From Acidobacteriota bacterium (GTDB lineage Bacteria; Acidobacteriota; Blastocatellia; Pyrinomonadales; Pyrinomonadaceae), in contig JAEZIT010000024.1 of the NCBI GenBank assembly GCA_023436495.1, forward strand, positions 1 to 19,267: a stretch of 19,267 bases of DNA, in the 5' to 3' direction. Positions 1-7,233 of this stretch are shown here, one piece after another; the stretch's first letter is position 1; the number at the start of each line of letters is the position of its first letter. The translations under genes were made by a program, and so were the position numbers. Under the pieces are notes generated by a model. That model did not search any database. It was not told where the DNA came from and saw nothing but the letters and a program-made list of their open reading frames with translations.

Positions 1-629
1 GACTGCTTTTGTCCGTTATTGCCATTATCGCCGGGAAAATCGCCGCGGCCGACGACACGGACATAACCGTACATTCCTTCCTGGAAGTGCGGAAGCACGG
101 CGCAGATGACCAGATACAGGCCGGGACGGTCGAAATGAACGACCTCGACACGGTCTTGTTGAGCGTTCAACGGAAGAACCGTCGGGTCGAGCCCGCGATA
201 GATGCGGCCCACGGGATCGTTGATGATCGGCGGCCCCGGCGGGTTCTGTCCCGGAGGATTCGCCGGCAGGATAAGGTTGGTCGTATCTATTTCCGACGGC
301 AGACGGTTGCCGTCATAGATCGCCACGACGTGAAAACCGCCGATTACGAAATTGACCGTACCGCCGGTGCGGATCGTAGCGATCCGCGGTACCACGACGT
401 GATGATTTCTGGTGCGCGGAAATTGGTTGTTTGCGTTGTTCGGGAATCGGTCCAGCGGCGGGTTGGTCATCCATGCACCGAACGATACCGTGGCGTTATC
501 CACGGCGTTTTCATCCTGTGTGACCAGCGAAACAGGAACGGTTTTGTGATGTTGTGCGGAAACCTGATAAAAAACAAAGGTTCCCATCGCGAGGAGCGCG
601 ATAGCGCAGAAGAGCGTAATTCGTTTCAT
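1..629 (-). CDS. Secreted cupredoxin-like copper protein (3' end cut by window edge)
   Basis: 209 complete codons are visible; the C-terminus lies beyond the left edge. The start ATG (629) follows a GGAGG ribosome site 10 nt upstream. The N-terminus (MKRITLFCAIALLAMG...VSAQ) is a typical signal peptide, so the product is exported. The fold signal is a plastocyanin-like pair of motifs: GGFHVV near residue 100 (N-terminal His ligand) and a late CAVLPHFQEGM block giving Cys, His and Met ligands of a type I copper site. The Cys-His spacing is four residues, where plastocyanins have two. About 15 residues beyond the motif are Gly/Asn-rich. The protein probably carries electrons or binds copper in the periplasm; no redox partner is visible. 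The family call is fairly secure, the exact role is not. Confidence 0.75.
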   Translation of the reverse strand, partial: MKRITLFCAIALLAMGTFVFYQVSAQHHKTVPVSLVTQDENAVDNATVSFGAWMTNPPLDRFPNNANNQFPRTRNHHVVVPRIATIRTGGTVNFVIGGFHVVAIYDGNRLPSEIDTTNLILPANPPGQNPPGPPIINDPVGRIYRGLDPTVLPLNAQQDRVEVVHFDRPGLYLVICAVLPHFQEGMYGYVRVVGRGDFPGDNGNNGQKQ

Positions 630-837
630 ATTGATCGAACCTCCGAATTCGTTGTCCGTGTGAGGACAAAATAAAAAAGACCTTTCGGGCGAGCGACGCC
701 GCGAATGGCCGGAAGATCAGCCGCCGGACCGTGGAAGAGCCTACAGTCAAACAGCCGTTGTAAGGGAATTAGACGAACTTATACTCTCAAGCGTGTTTTA
801 AGTCAATGATTTTCTTGGTCAAACGGCGGGAAGGCGC

Positions 838-874
838 AAAAATGCGGAACACCGAAGATCCGATGCTCCGCATT
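838..874 (-). terminator. Rho-independent terminator of pckG
   Basis: Read on the minus strand, an 8-bp perfect stem (AATGCGGA at 867-874 complement with TCCGCATT at 841-848) is followed directly by five Ts (838-842). It lies 20 nt after the pckG stop, as expected for its terminator. The loop is long (18 nt), which lowers certainty. Confidence 0.6.
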
Positions 875-893
875 AGTTCATTCGATCTGGCTA

Positions 894-2786
894 CTATTCA
901 GCCTTGCCGGCGGCCTTTAGCGGTTCGACCGCTTCAGGGCGTGGTGCCGCGAGGCCGAGCTCAGGCGAACGCCAGAGGTTCGAGACGAGCAGTTCGCGGA
1001 TGTACGTCATTTCCTTCGGCAGGCGATCGTAGAGTTTGAAGAAGAGGTCGTCGTGTGTCGATATCTCTTTGATCCACATATCGCGGTCGAGACTCATGAC
1101 CTTGTCGAACTGTTCTTCGGTAAAATCGAGCCCGCGCCAGTCCATATCGGAATAACGGGGCATCCATCCGAGCGGAGTTTCGACACCAATGGATTTTCCG
1201 CGTGCGCGTTCGACGATCCATTTGAGGACACGCATATTCTCGCCGTAACCCGGCCAGAGGAACTTGCCGTCCTCGTCCTTGCGGAACCAGTTGACCGAGA
1301 AGATACGCGGCGGGTTCGGGATATGACGGCCGAAATCCAGCCAGTGGCTGAAATAATCGCCCATATGATATCCGCAGAAAGGCAGCATCGCGAACGGATC
1401 GCGGCGGACCTCGCCGATATTTCCAAACGCCGCAGCGGTCATTTCCGAACCCATCGTCGCCGCCATATAGACGCCAAAGGACCAGTTGAACGACTGCTGG
1501 ATCAGCGGAACGACCGAATTGCGGCGGCCGCCGAAGATGAATGCCGATACGGGAACGCCTTTCGGGTTGTCGAAGTCTTCGTCAACCACGGGGCATTGCG
1601 TGATCGGAGCGGTAAAGCGTGCGTTCGGATGAGCGGCGGGCTTTTCGCTGGCCGGCGTCCAATCGTTGCCTTGCCAATCGATCAGGTGTGCGGGCTTTTC
1701 GCCGTCCATGCCTTCCCACCAGACGTCGCCGTCATCGGTCAGCGCAACGTTCGTAAAGATGGTATTTTCGCGGATCGAATCCATCGCATTCGGATTCGTT
1801 TTGTAATTCGTCCCGGGAGCGACGCCGAAGAATCCGGCTTCGGGATTAATGGCGAATAGTTTGCCGGTCTCGTCGGGTTTGATCCACGCAATGTCGTCGC
1901 CGACGGTCGTGATCTCCCAGCCTTCTTCGCGGAATTCCTTGGGCGGAATTAGCATCGCGAAGTTTGTCTTGCCGCAGGCGGACGGGAATGCAGCGCAGAC
2001 GTAATCCTTCTGCCCATCCGGCGATTTCACGCCGACGATCAGCATATGCTCAGCGAGCCACCCCTGGTCGCGGCCGAGCGTAGAAGCAATGCGGAGCGCG
2101 AGGCATTTCTTGCCCAACAACGCGTTGCCGCCGTAACCCGAACCGTAGCTCCAGATGGCGCTTTCCTCGGGGAAATGGACGATATACTTATTTTTCGGAT
2201 CGGGCGAGCACGGCCACGCGACGTCCGCCTGGCCCTGTTCGAGCGGCATTCCTACCGAATGCAGGCACTTGACGAACGGGCCGTCCGCCATCGCTTCGAG
2301 CGCCTTGTTGCCCATACGCGTCATTATCTTCATGTTGACGACGACATAAGGCGAATCAGTGATCTGGACGCCGAACTGAGAAATGGGTGAACCGATCGGA
2401 CCCATGCAGAAGGGAATGACGTACATCGTACGGCCGCGCATTGAACCGTCGAATTTCGGCGTAAGCGTCGCTTTCATTTCGTCCGGAGCCATCCAATTGT
2501 TCGTCGGGCCGGCATCGCCTTTCGCACGCGAACATATGTAGGTGCGGTCTTCGACGCGGGCAACGTCGGACGGATGCGAGCGGGCCAGGAACGAATTCGG
2601 ACGCTTTTCTTCGTTCAGCTTGATAAACGTGCCGCTTTCAACCATCTGCTGGCACAGGCGGTCGTATTCCTCGTCCGAACCGTCGCAAAAATGCACGCCG
2701 TCGGGCTTGAGAAGTTCGGCCATCTCGGTAACCCAGTCGATCAGCATTTTATTGGTTACGTTCGAGGGAATATTTAGGTTAGTCAT
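894..2786 (-). CDS. pckG: Phosphoenolpyruvate carboxykinase, GTP-dependent
   Basis: 630 residues, close to the usual length of the GTP-specific class. Converts oxaloacetate plus GTP to PEP, GDP and CO2, the entry step of gluconeogenesis in the cytosol. Visible signatures are the class-specific P-loop FPSACGKTN (residues 267-275, with the reactive Cys271), the kinase-2/metal motif GDDIAW (296-301), FFGVAPGTN (319-327), the guanine-site block FGGRRNSVVPLIQQSFNW, and WFRKDEDGKFLWPGYGENMR near the C-terminus. The ATP-type pckA family lacks these. The start ATG at 2786 has GGAG 10 nt upstream. Monocistronic: the upstream neighbour is divergent and a terminator follows the stop. Nothing is missing or broken. 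Confidence 0.97.
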   Translation of the reverse strand: MTNLNIPSNVTNKMLIDWVTEMAELLKPDGVHFCDGSDEEYDRLCQQMVESGTFIKLNEEKRPNSFLARSHPSDVARVEDRTYICSRAKGDAGPTNNWMAPDEMKATLTPKFDGSMRGRTMYVIPFCMGPIGSPISQFGVQITDSPYVVVNMKIMTRMGNKALEAMADGPFVKCLHSVGMPLEQGQADVAWPCSPDPKNKYIVHFPEESAIWSYGSGYGGNALLGKKCLALRIASTLGRDQGWLAEHMLIVGVKSPDGQKDYVCAAFPSACGKTNFAMLIPPKEFREEGWEITTVGDDIAWIKPDETGKLFAINPEAGFFGVAPGTNYKTNPNAMDSIRENTIFTNVALTDDGDVWWEGMDGEKPAHLIDWQGNDWTPASEKPAAHPNARFTAPITQCPVVDEDFDNPKGVPVSAFIFGGRRNSVVPLIQQSFNWSFGVYMAATMGSEMTAAAFGNIGEVRRDPFAMLPFCGYHMGDYFSHWLDFGRHIPNPPRIFSVNWFRKDEDGKFLWPGYGENMRVLKWIVERARGKSIGVETPLGWMPRYSDMDWRGLDFTEEQFDKVMSLDRDMWIKEISTHDDLFFKLYDRLPKEMTYIRELLVSNLWRSPELGLAAPRPEAVEPLKAAGKAE

Positions 2787-3000
2787 ATTTGAAGTTCTCC
2801 AAAATAAACACCAACAAGATCTATATTAAAGCAGTATCTAAAGGTAATTAAACAAGCAATAGGGCTCGTTCTAAGGACTATAAGCGAAGTTTATCATAAC
2901 ATTACGGGTTTGTTAAAGATTTGAGGCCTGCTCATCTAAAGCTCGTAGATGCCAACGATAGAATTGAGCGCGAAATGACGCGTTTGGAAATGGGAGGCTA

Positions 3001-3066
3001 ATGAGCGGCTTTCCCGAAGGCTCGAAAATATTCAGAACGCAGGAGTTAACGAAATGTCATATTTAG
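3001..3066 (+). CDS. Possible 21-residue upstream ORF
   Basis: ATG preceded by GGGAGG at 2992-2997 (spacing 3 nt to the ATG, rather short). The ORF runs 22 codons including the stop and overlaps the start of the next gene by 13 nt, an arrangement typical of translational coupling. An upstream fragment without a good start ends at 2999-3001 in a TAATG overlap with this ATG. No recognised sequence. It could be a coupling leader or chance; no conservation can be tested here. Confidence 0.2.
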   Translation: MSGFPEGSKIFRTQELTKCHI

Positions 3067-3506
3067 GCGGCATCGGCAGAGGACGCGGGCCCGTGCCGAA
3101 ATCACCCACGGCGGAGAACAGGGAATTAAAGGACGCCAAAACCATCAGTTCCGTGATCAGGTCGGCAAATTGGGGCAGGAATCAGGCAGGCATCGGCGAT
3201 TCCGTCTCGATCATTATCACGCTGAACAAACAGGCGATCAATGCGAACGCCTCGGTCGAGATATTATTTAATTCGGGATCGGCCCAGCACCCGTTCGACA
3301 ATCCGATCTCGGTTCCGATCAAGGGATTGACCGCGGTCGGGCAATGGCAGACAAAGGCCCCGAAGATGAAGGATTGGGCAAAGGGATATTTTACGTTTCG
3401 CGTAAAGCTGGACGGACAGATGATGGTGTCCGATGCTCTGAGGCTGACGGATGACCCGATCGCGCGTGTTGTAAGACGAAATAACACCGACGGATTTGAC
3501 GGATAG
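3054..3506 (+). CDS. Hypothetical protein, small beta-rich
   Basis: 150 residues, start supported by AGGAG 8 nt upstream. Not recognised. There is no signal peptide or membrane segment. The N-terminus is Gly/Arg/Pro-rich and looks flexible. The rest alternates hydrophobic and polar residues (DSVSIIITL, ASVEILFNSG, KGYFTFRVKLDG) in the way of a beta-sandwich, ending in LRLTDDP and a basic tail. Composition matches the neighbouring chromosome. It is followed by a strong terminator and so forms its own unit; the convergent neighbour is an exporter with no obvious link. Confidence 0.75.
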   Translation: MSYLGGIGRGRGPVPKSPTAENRELKDAKTISSVIRSANWGRNQAGIGDSVSIIITLNKQAINANASVEILFNSGSAQHPFDNPISVPIKGLTAVGQWQTKAPKMKDWAKGYFTFRVKLDGQMMVSDALRLTDDPIARVVRRNNTDGFDG

Positions 3507-3539
3507 AAGCGGTCAACTGTTGTAAGTTATCGCTCGAGA

Positions 3540-3571
3540 GGCCGGGGTTGTAATAAAGCCCCGGCCTTTTT
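3540..3571 (+). terminator. Rho-independent terminator
   Basis: Perfect 8-bp GC-rich stem (GGCCGGGG 3540-3547 with CCCCGGCC 3559-3566), an 11-nt loop, then TTTTT. Lies 34 nt after the preceding stop codon and just before the convergent exporter gene. Confidence 0.9.
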
Positions 3572-3576
3572 AATTA

Positions 3577-4449
3577 TCAAGCTTCCAGAGCCGGGCGGCG
3601 GGCGTATTGCCGGAGCGTGTGAAACGCCACGGCCGACACGATTATAATGCCGCCGAGAATGGCCCAATTCGACGGCCTCTCGCCGATGAACAGGAAAACC
3701 CAAACCGGATTGAGCAGTGGTTCGATAAAGCCGATTATGCTCGCGTCCAATGGCCGCGTCCCGCCTTTAACCCCTTTGATAAAGAGCATATACGAGACGC
3801 CGATCTGAAATATCCCCAAAAAGCTGACGGCGGCGAGGTCAGTAAGGTTGAGAACGGGCAGGGCTGATATCCCCGCGGGCAGTGTAGCAAGGGCCAGCAG
3901 CAGATTGCCGTAAATAACCGTTATGGCAGGGTTTAAACCCGTAGCCTTCGGGTGCCGAAGCAGCATCACATAAAGGCCGTAGAAGATGCCGGATCCGAGT
4001 GCGGCGATGTTCCCCTGAATATCCGATAGTTCGAGCTGCCCGACGAAGAACAGACTCATGCCGCCTATGCAGACCGCGACTGTAAATAGGTCTCGCACGT
4101 GAAATTTTTCGCCGATCACGAACGGTGCGAGGATCAGAATATAGATCGGTGCCGTATATTGAAGAAATATCGCGTTAGCAGCGGTGGTCATCTTTGTCGC
4201 CCAAACAAAGAGAAACAAAAGAATTGCGTAAATTACTGACGCGAAAATGCCGAAAAGGTCGATCTTAAAACCATGTTTTCTCGTAAGGACCGCAACCGTC
4301 AGGCCTGCGAGAAGCGACCGGAAAAATGTTACCTGGTAGGCATCGAGCGTGGTAAGCTTGATGAACATCCCGCCCGTGCTCCATAAAAGGACCGCGATAA
4401 GGACATATCCTGCGGGCGGAAATCCGGCGTTTTCGTCTGTTGTGGACAT
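3577..4449 (-). CDS. EamA/DMT-family membrane exporter
   Basis: 290 residues with about ten hydrophobic segments forming two repeated EamA halves. The first half opens with GYVLIAVLLWSTGGMFIK and the second with GNIAALGSGIFYGLYVMLL. The late motif IGFIEPLLNPVWVFLFIGE is the classic second-half EamA signature. Proteins of this drug/metabolite transporter superfamily sit in the inner membrane and usually export amino acids or small metabolites; substrate cannot be read from sequence. The start ATG at 4449 has no clear Shine-Dalgarno. Convergent with the gene at 3054-3506, and monocistronic as far as seen. Confidence 0.9.
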   Translation of the reverse strand: MSTTDENAGFPPAGYVLIAVLLWSTGGMFIKLTTLDAYQVTFFRSLLAGLTVAVLTRKHGFKIDLFGIFASVIYAILLFLFVWATKMTTAANAIFLQYTAPIYILILAPFVIGEKFHVRDLFTVAVCIGGMSLFFVGQLELSDIQGNIAALGSGIFYGLYVMLLRHPKATGLNPAITVIYGNLLLALATLPAGISALPVLNLTDLAAVSFLGIFQIGVSYMLFIKGVKGGTRPLDASIIGFIEPLLNPVWVFLFIGERPSNWAILGGIIIVSAVAFHTLRQYARRPALEA

Positions 4450-4643
4450 TCTATTGAAAATTGTGGCAACCGAATAAATTTGTAACGCTTCTTAGAAATA
4501 TCGCGATCAAGAATACAGTGTAAGGAAGCCGGTATTTTTGGTCTAGTTCAATCAACAGACTTAGCAATTGGAAAGAAGGATAGCCGGGGCCAGGTCCCAA
4601 AGAATCTTTGCGTCTCGGCAAAAGCATTTCAGGGGAGAAGTAA

Positions 4644-5249
4644 ATGAAAAACAAGTTCCTGCATATGGTTGCGGCCGCCTCGATCGCACTGTTCAGTTTC
4701 GCAGCCGTTTCGGCACAGACATCACCGTCACAGTTTCCCAACATCGACATCATCAATTTCGGCCAGATGACCGACACATATTATCGCGGCGGACAGCCCG
4801 AGCCCGACGATTACCCCGCTCTCGCGGCTCTTGGCATCAAGACGATCATCGACCTCCGCAACGATCCGACCAGCTATGAAAAATCCGCCGCAGAAGCCGC
4901 GGGAATGCATTATGTCAACATTCCGATGAGCGGATGGAAATCGCCGAAGGAATCGCAAATCGCTGAATTTCTTAAGGTTATGGAAGATCCGGCAACGGGA
5001 ACGGTTTACGTTCACTGCAAAGCCGGAAAGCACAGGACCGGAATGACGGGTGCTATCTATCGCATGACCAAATTTGGCTGGGACTACGACCAGGCTTACA
5101 AAGAAATGAAGAACTATGATTATTCGAGCTGGCCGGTCCACGGCGCGCTCGGTTCGTATGTTAAATCTTACGCAAAACGACTTGATTCGACACGTGCCGC
5201 TACTGCCGCCAACGCCTCGCTAAAGACGGCGGCTAGCACCGGTAACTAA
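4644..5249 (+). CDS. Secreted PFA-DSP-type phosphatase
   Basis: 201 residues. AGGGGAG lies 6 nt before the ATG. Residues 1-25 form a signal peptide ending VSAQ, so the enzyme is likely periplasmic. The domain spans about 38-170 and contains the cysteine-phosphatase loop HCKAGKHRTG (Cys125 nucleophile, Arg131). The C-x-x-G-K-H-R form is characteristic of atypical dual-specificity phosphatases of the plant/fungal PFA-DSP (Siw14-like) group, some of which act on inositol pyrophosphates. Earlier landmarks are YRGGQPEPDDYPALAALGIKTIIDLRND and IPMSGWKSP, the latter where the general-acid loop falls. The tail (170-201) is Ala/Thr-rich and low complexity. The substrate is unknown: phosphoprotein, phosphoinositide or nucleotide pyrophosphate are all possible. 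It ends in its own terminator. Confidence 0.9.
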   Translation: MKNKFLHMVAAASIALFSFAAVSAQTSPSQFPNIDIINFGQMTDTYYRGGQPEPDDYPALAALGIKTIIDLRNDPTSYEKSAAEAAGMHYVNIPMSGWKSPKESQIAEFLKVMEDPATGTVYVHCKAGKHRTGMTGAIYRMTKFGWDYDQAYKEMKNYDYSSWPVHGALGSYVKSYAKRLDSTRAATAANASLKTAASTGN

Positions 5250-5272
5250 AGCTCGAACTAATTTAATGCAAG

Positions 5273-5303
5273 AATGGCGGACCCGGAGAGGCCCGCCATT
5301 TTT
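5273..5303 (+). terminator. Rho-independent terminator of the phosphatase gene
   Basis: Perfect 8-bp stem AATGGCGG (5273-5280) with CCGCCATT (5293-5300), a 12-nt loop, then an unbroken run of Ts to 5303. It abuts and slightly overlaps the stop codon of the convergent gene. Confidence 0.9.
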
Positions 5304-6165
5304 ATTGGTAGATATCTGTCGCACCCTTTTTCTGCGACCACTGGATGCCCTCGATATTCTTCGGGTCGAGCCGCATGATCCGGTCGCTTAAGTGGTCCGT
5401 GGACAGGTTCAAACGCAGATTCAGATAGTAAACTATCTCGCCGATCGGGTTCTTTTCATCCGGCGGGTCCAGTTCGCGCATCTCCGCGTCGATTCTGTAC
5501 TTGTTGAAGAGCTTTTTCAGGATCGCCTGTGATCGGTCCGTATCTCGTGACTTTATCGTAAGCTCCATTGAGCGATAGACAGAAGCGGATTCGTTGTATT
5601 CGAGAAGCCACAACAATGCAAGAGCGAAGAGACACAGGGCGATGCCCAGCTCCCATCGGCCAACGCCAGCGGCCAGGCCAAGTGCAAGGCTTATAAGGAG
5701 TACGGTTATCTCCTTTGGGTCGCGGATGTTCGTACGGAACCGAACGAGTGACACAGCGGCGAATATAGCGAAGGCGCGTGCGGCGTTATCGCCGACGATC
5801 ATCATCAGTGCGGCCGCCACGACCGAAAGCAGTATCTGTGTTTGCGAAACGAACAGGCTGCGCCTGAACAACGGAACGTCCTGCCGCGGCCGGAATGCGA
5901 GAATACCCGAAAAAATAACGGCCAGGAACAGACGAAAAATGATGTTCAGCAGGTCCTCGATCCAATGTACGGGAGCCGGTGGAGCTGACTCCTGTGCCAT
6001 AGCCGCGAGAAACGGGTTTTCGTCCGCCGCAGGCTGAGGTGACGCGGCCACGGTAGTATTGGACGCAGCGGCAGGCGGCGACGCCGACTGGTTCAGGTAT
6101 AGAATCAGGGCGATCGCTGCCGCCAATGTAATTACCCCGACTACGATCAATTTGCCGGTGTTCAT
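5302..6165 (-). CDS. DUF4956 family membrane protein
   Basis: 287 residues. A membrane anchor at about 5-24 is followed by an Ala/Pro-rich linker (25-60). Then come about four closely packed membrane segments (roughly 70-185), with the DUF4956 signature FAIFAAVSLVRFRTNIRDPKE between them. A cytosolic mixed alpha/beta tail of about 90 residues contains SRDTDRSQAILKKLFNKY. In other bacteria DUF4956 genes neighbour CotH kinase-like and VTC polyphosphate-polymerase genes (family knowledge). Here the gene starts only 6 nt after the kinase-like gene, with ppk1 upstream, so it is the last gene of that operon. A role in polyphosphate handling or transport is inference. There is no strong Shine-Dalgarno, consistent with translational coupling. 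Confidence 0.85.
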   Translation of the reverse strand: MNTGKLIVVGVITLAAAIALILYLNQSASPPAAASNTTVAASPQPAADENPFLAAMAQESAPPAPVHWIEDLLNIIFRLFLAVIFSGILAFRPRQDVPLFRRSLFVSQTQILLSVVAAALMMIVGDNAARAFAIFAAVSLVRFRTNIRDPKEITVLLISLALGLAAGVGRWELGIALCLFALALLWLLEYNESASVYRSMELTIKSRDTDRSQAILKKLFNKYRIDAEMRELDPPDEKNPIGEIVYYLNLRLNLSTDHLSDRIMRLDPKNIEGIQWSQKKGATDIYQ

Positions 6166-6171
6166 TTGATT

Positions 6172-7173
6172 TTAGTTTTCCGCTACGTTCTGGCCGCTGG
6201 TCACACGCTCAAGTTCAGCGATCCTGTTTCGGACCGCCCGAGTGTACGTTTGAACATCAGACGGAGAATAAGCCGCCGCTCGAAATGCATCGCTTATCTG
6301 TTTATCAGTCAGCTCGTTCAGCAGATTGAGCAGCCAACGCCCATCAGCTATGGTAAATCCTTTGAACAGACCGCGATTCTTGCCTTTGTATGAGAGTTTT
6401 AACTGGCCGTCTTCGTATTCGCGTATAAAATTGGAATCGATGTAATCTTCGGGTTTCCCGGTGGTCCGTCCGAAGCGGTAAAAGATGGGCAGATTATTAT
6501 TCCCGAGGCTGCCTAATGTCGAGCCCAGATCGCTTACGATGTAATGTCGTTCCGGACCTTTGGCGGTTTGGACCAACAAGACCTTGTTCTGAAGATCCAG
6601 CACGTCCCAGTTGTTGAGGAACACCATCATCATCTTAAGGCCGTTAAGCTCTTTCGTGCCGACAAAAGGATTGTCCTTCCAACTCCATTCTTCCAGCCGG
6701 TCCACATTGTCCGGACGAGCCTCAAGCCTAACGTTCTCAAACGTACCTTTGCCGGGAATCGTGATCTTCGGGACAAGGTAATTGATCTCCGTCATATATC
6801 CCAGGCCCCAAAGCAGCCGAACCGCGGCAGTTTCCGGCCTAGCCTCGCGGCCGAGTTTTGCTACCCATATGCGGCCCGAGCCATCGCTGATCCGGTACTT
6901 TTTATTGTGGCCGCCGGTTTCTTCTTTAATAAACTTTATATTGCTGAGATTCGGCCGCATACGGTCGCCGCCGGGCCCGTCAAAAAGGTCCCGCGATCGA
7001 ATATTAACGCGCTCCCACATCTTAGCAGGAGCTTTCGCTGCCTGAGCAGCCGCCTTTGCCTTTTTCGAGGCTTTTGAGTCTTTTTCCGATTTCTGGGCAT
7101 ATGCCCCGGAACCGGCTAGCCCGACCAACAAGACCGTCACGACCAAACTGCGTAAAGCTTGGATTTTAAACAT
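6172..7173 (-). CDS. Secreted protein with kinase-fold-like motifs
   Basis: 333 residues from the second of two adjacent ATGs (GGGAGG lies 5 nt before it, only 2 nt before the first). A signal peptide (to about residue 26, GAYAQ) is followed by a Lys/Ala-rich stretch to about 52. No family is certain, but the motifs follow a HipA/CotH/Fam20-like kinase order (numbered from the first ATG). VAKLG (Lys107) would be the nucleotide lysine. ARPETAAVRLLWGLGY resembles the helix that pairs with it. FLNNWDVLDLQNKVL (Asp191, Asn197) would be the catalytic loop, and IVSDLGSTLG (Asp216) the metal-binding loop. The gene lies 57 nt after ppk1 and 6 nt before the DUF4956 gene. The kinase reading is inference; exported location would match secreted CotH-type kinases. 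Confidence 0.75.
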   Translation of the reverse strand: MFKIQALRSLVVTVLLVGLAGSGAYAQKSEKDSKASKKAKAAAQAAKAPAKMWERVNIRSRDLFDGPGGDRMRPNLSNIKFIKEETGGHNKKYRISDGSGRIWVAKLGREARPETAAVRLLWGLGYMTEINYLVPKITIPGKGTFENVRLEARPDNVDRLEEWSWKDNPFVGTKELNGLKMMMVFLNNWDVLDLQNKVLLVQTAKGPERHYIVSDLGSTLGSLGNNNLPIFYRFGRTTGKPEDYIDSNFIREYEDGQLKLSYKGKNRGLFKGFTIADGRWLLNLLNELTDKQISDAFRAAAYSPSDVQTYTRAVRNRIAELERVTSGQNVAEN

Positions 7174-7233
7174 CATACCCTCCCAATAATCACAATATTA
7201 AATCAAGTTATTTCAATATGTTAAGCAATCCGT

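Noticed and set aside
9..674. 221-codon plus-strand ORF at the left edge
   Set aside because: It is the shadow of the cupredoxin gene, which has a signal peptide, copper ligands and a good ribosome site.
1053..1859. 268-codon plus-strand ORF inside pckG
   Set aside because: Shadow of a fully conserved PEP carboxykinase gene.
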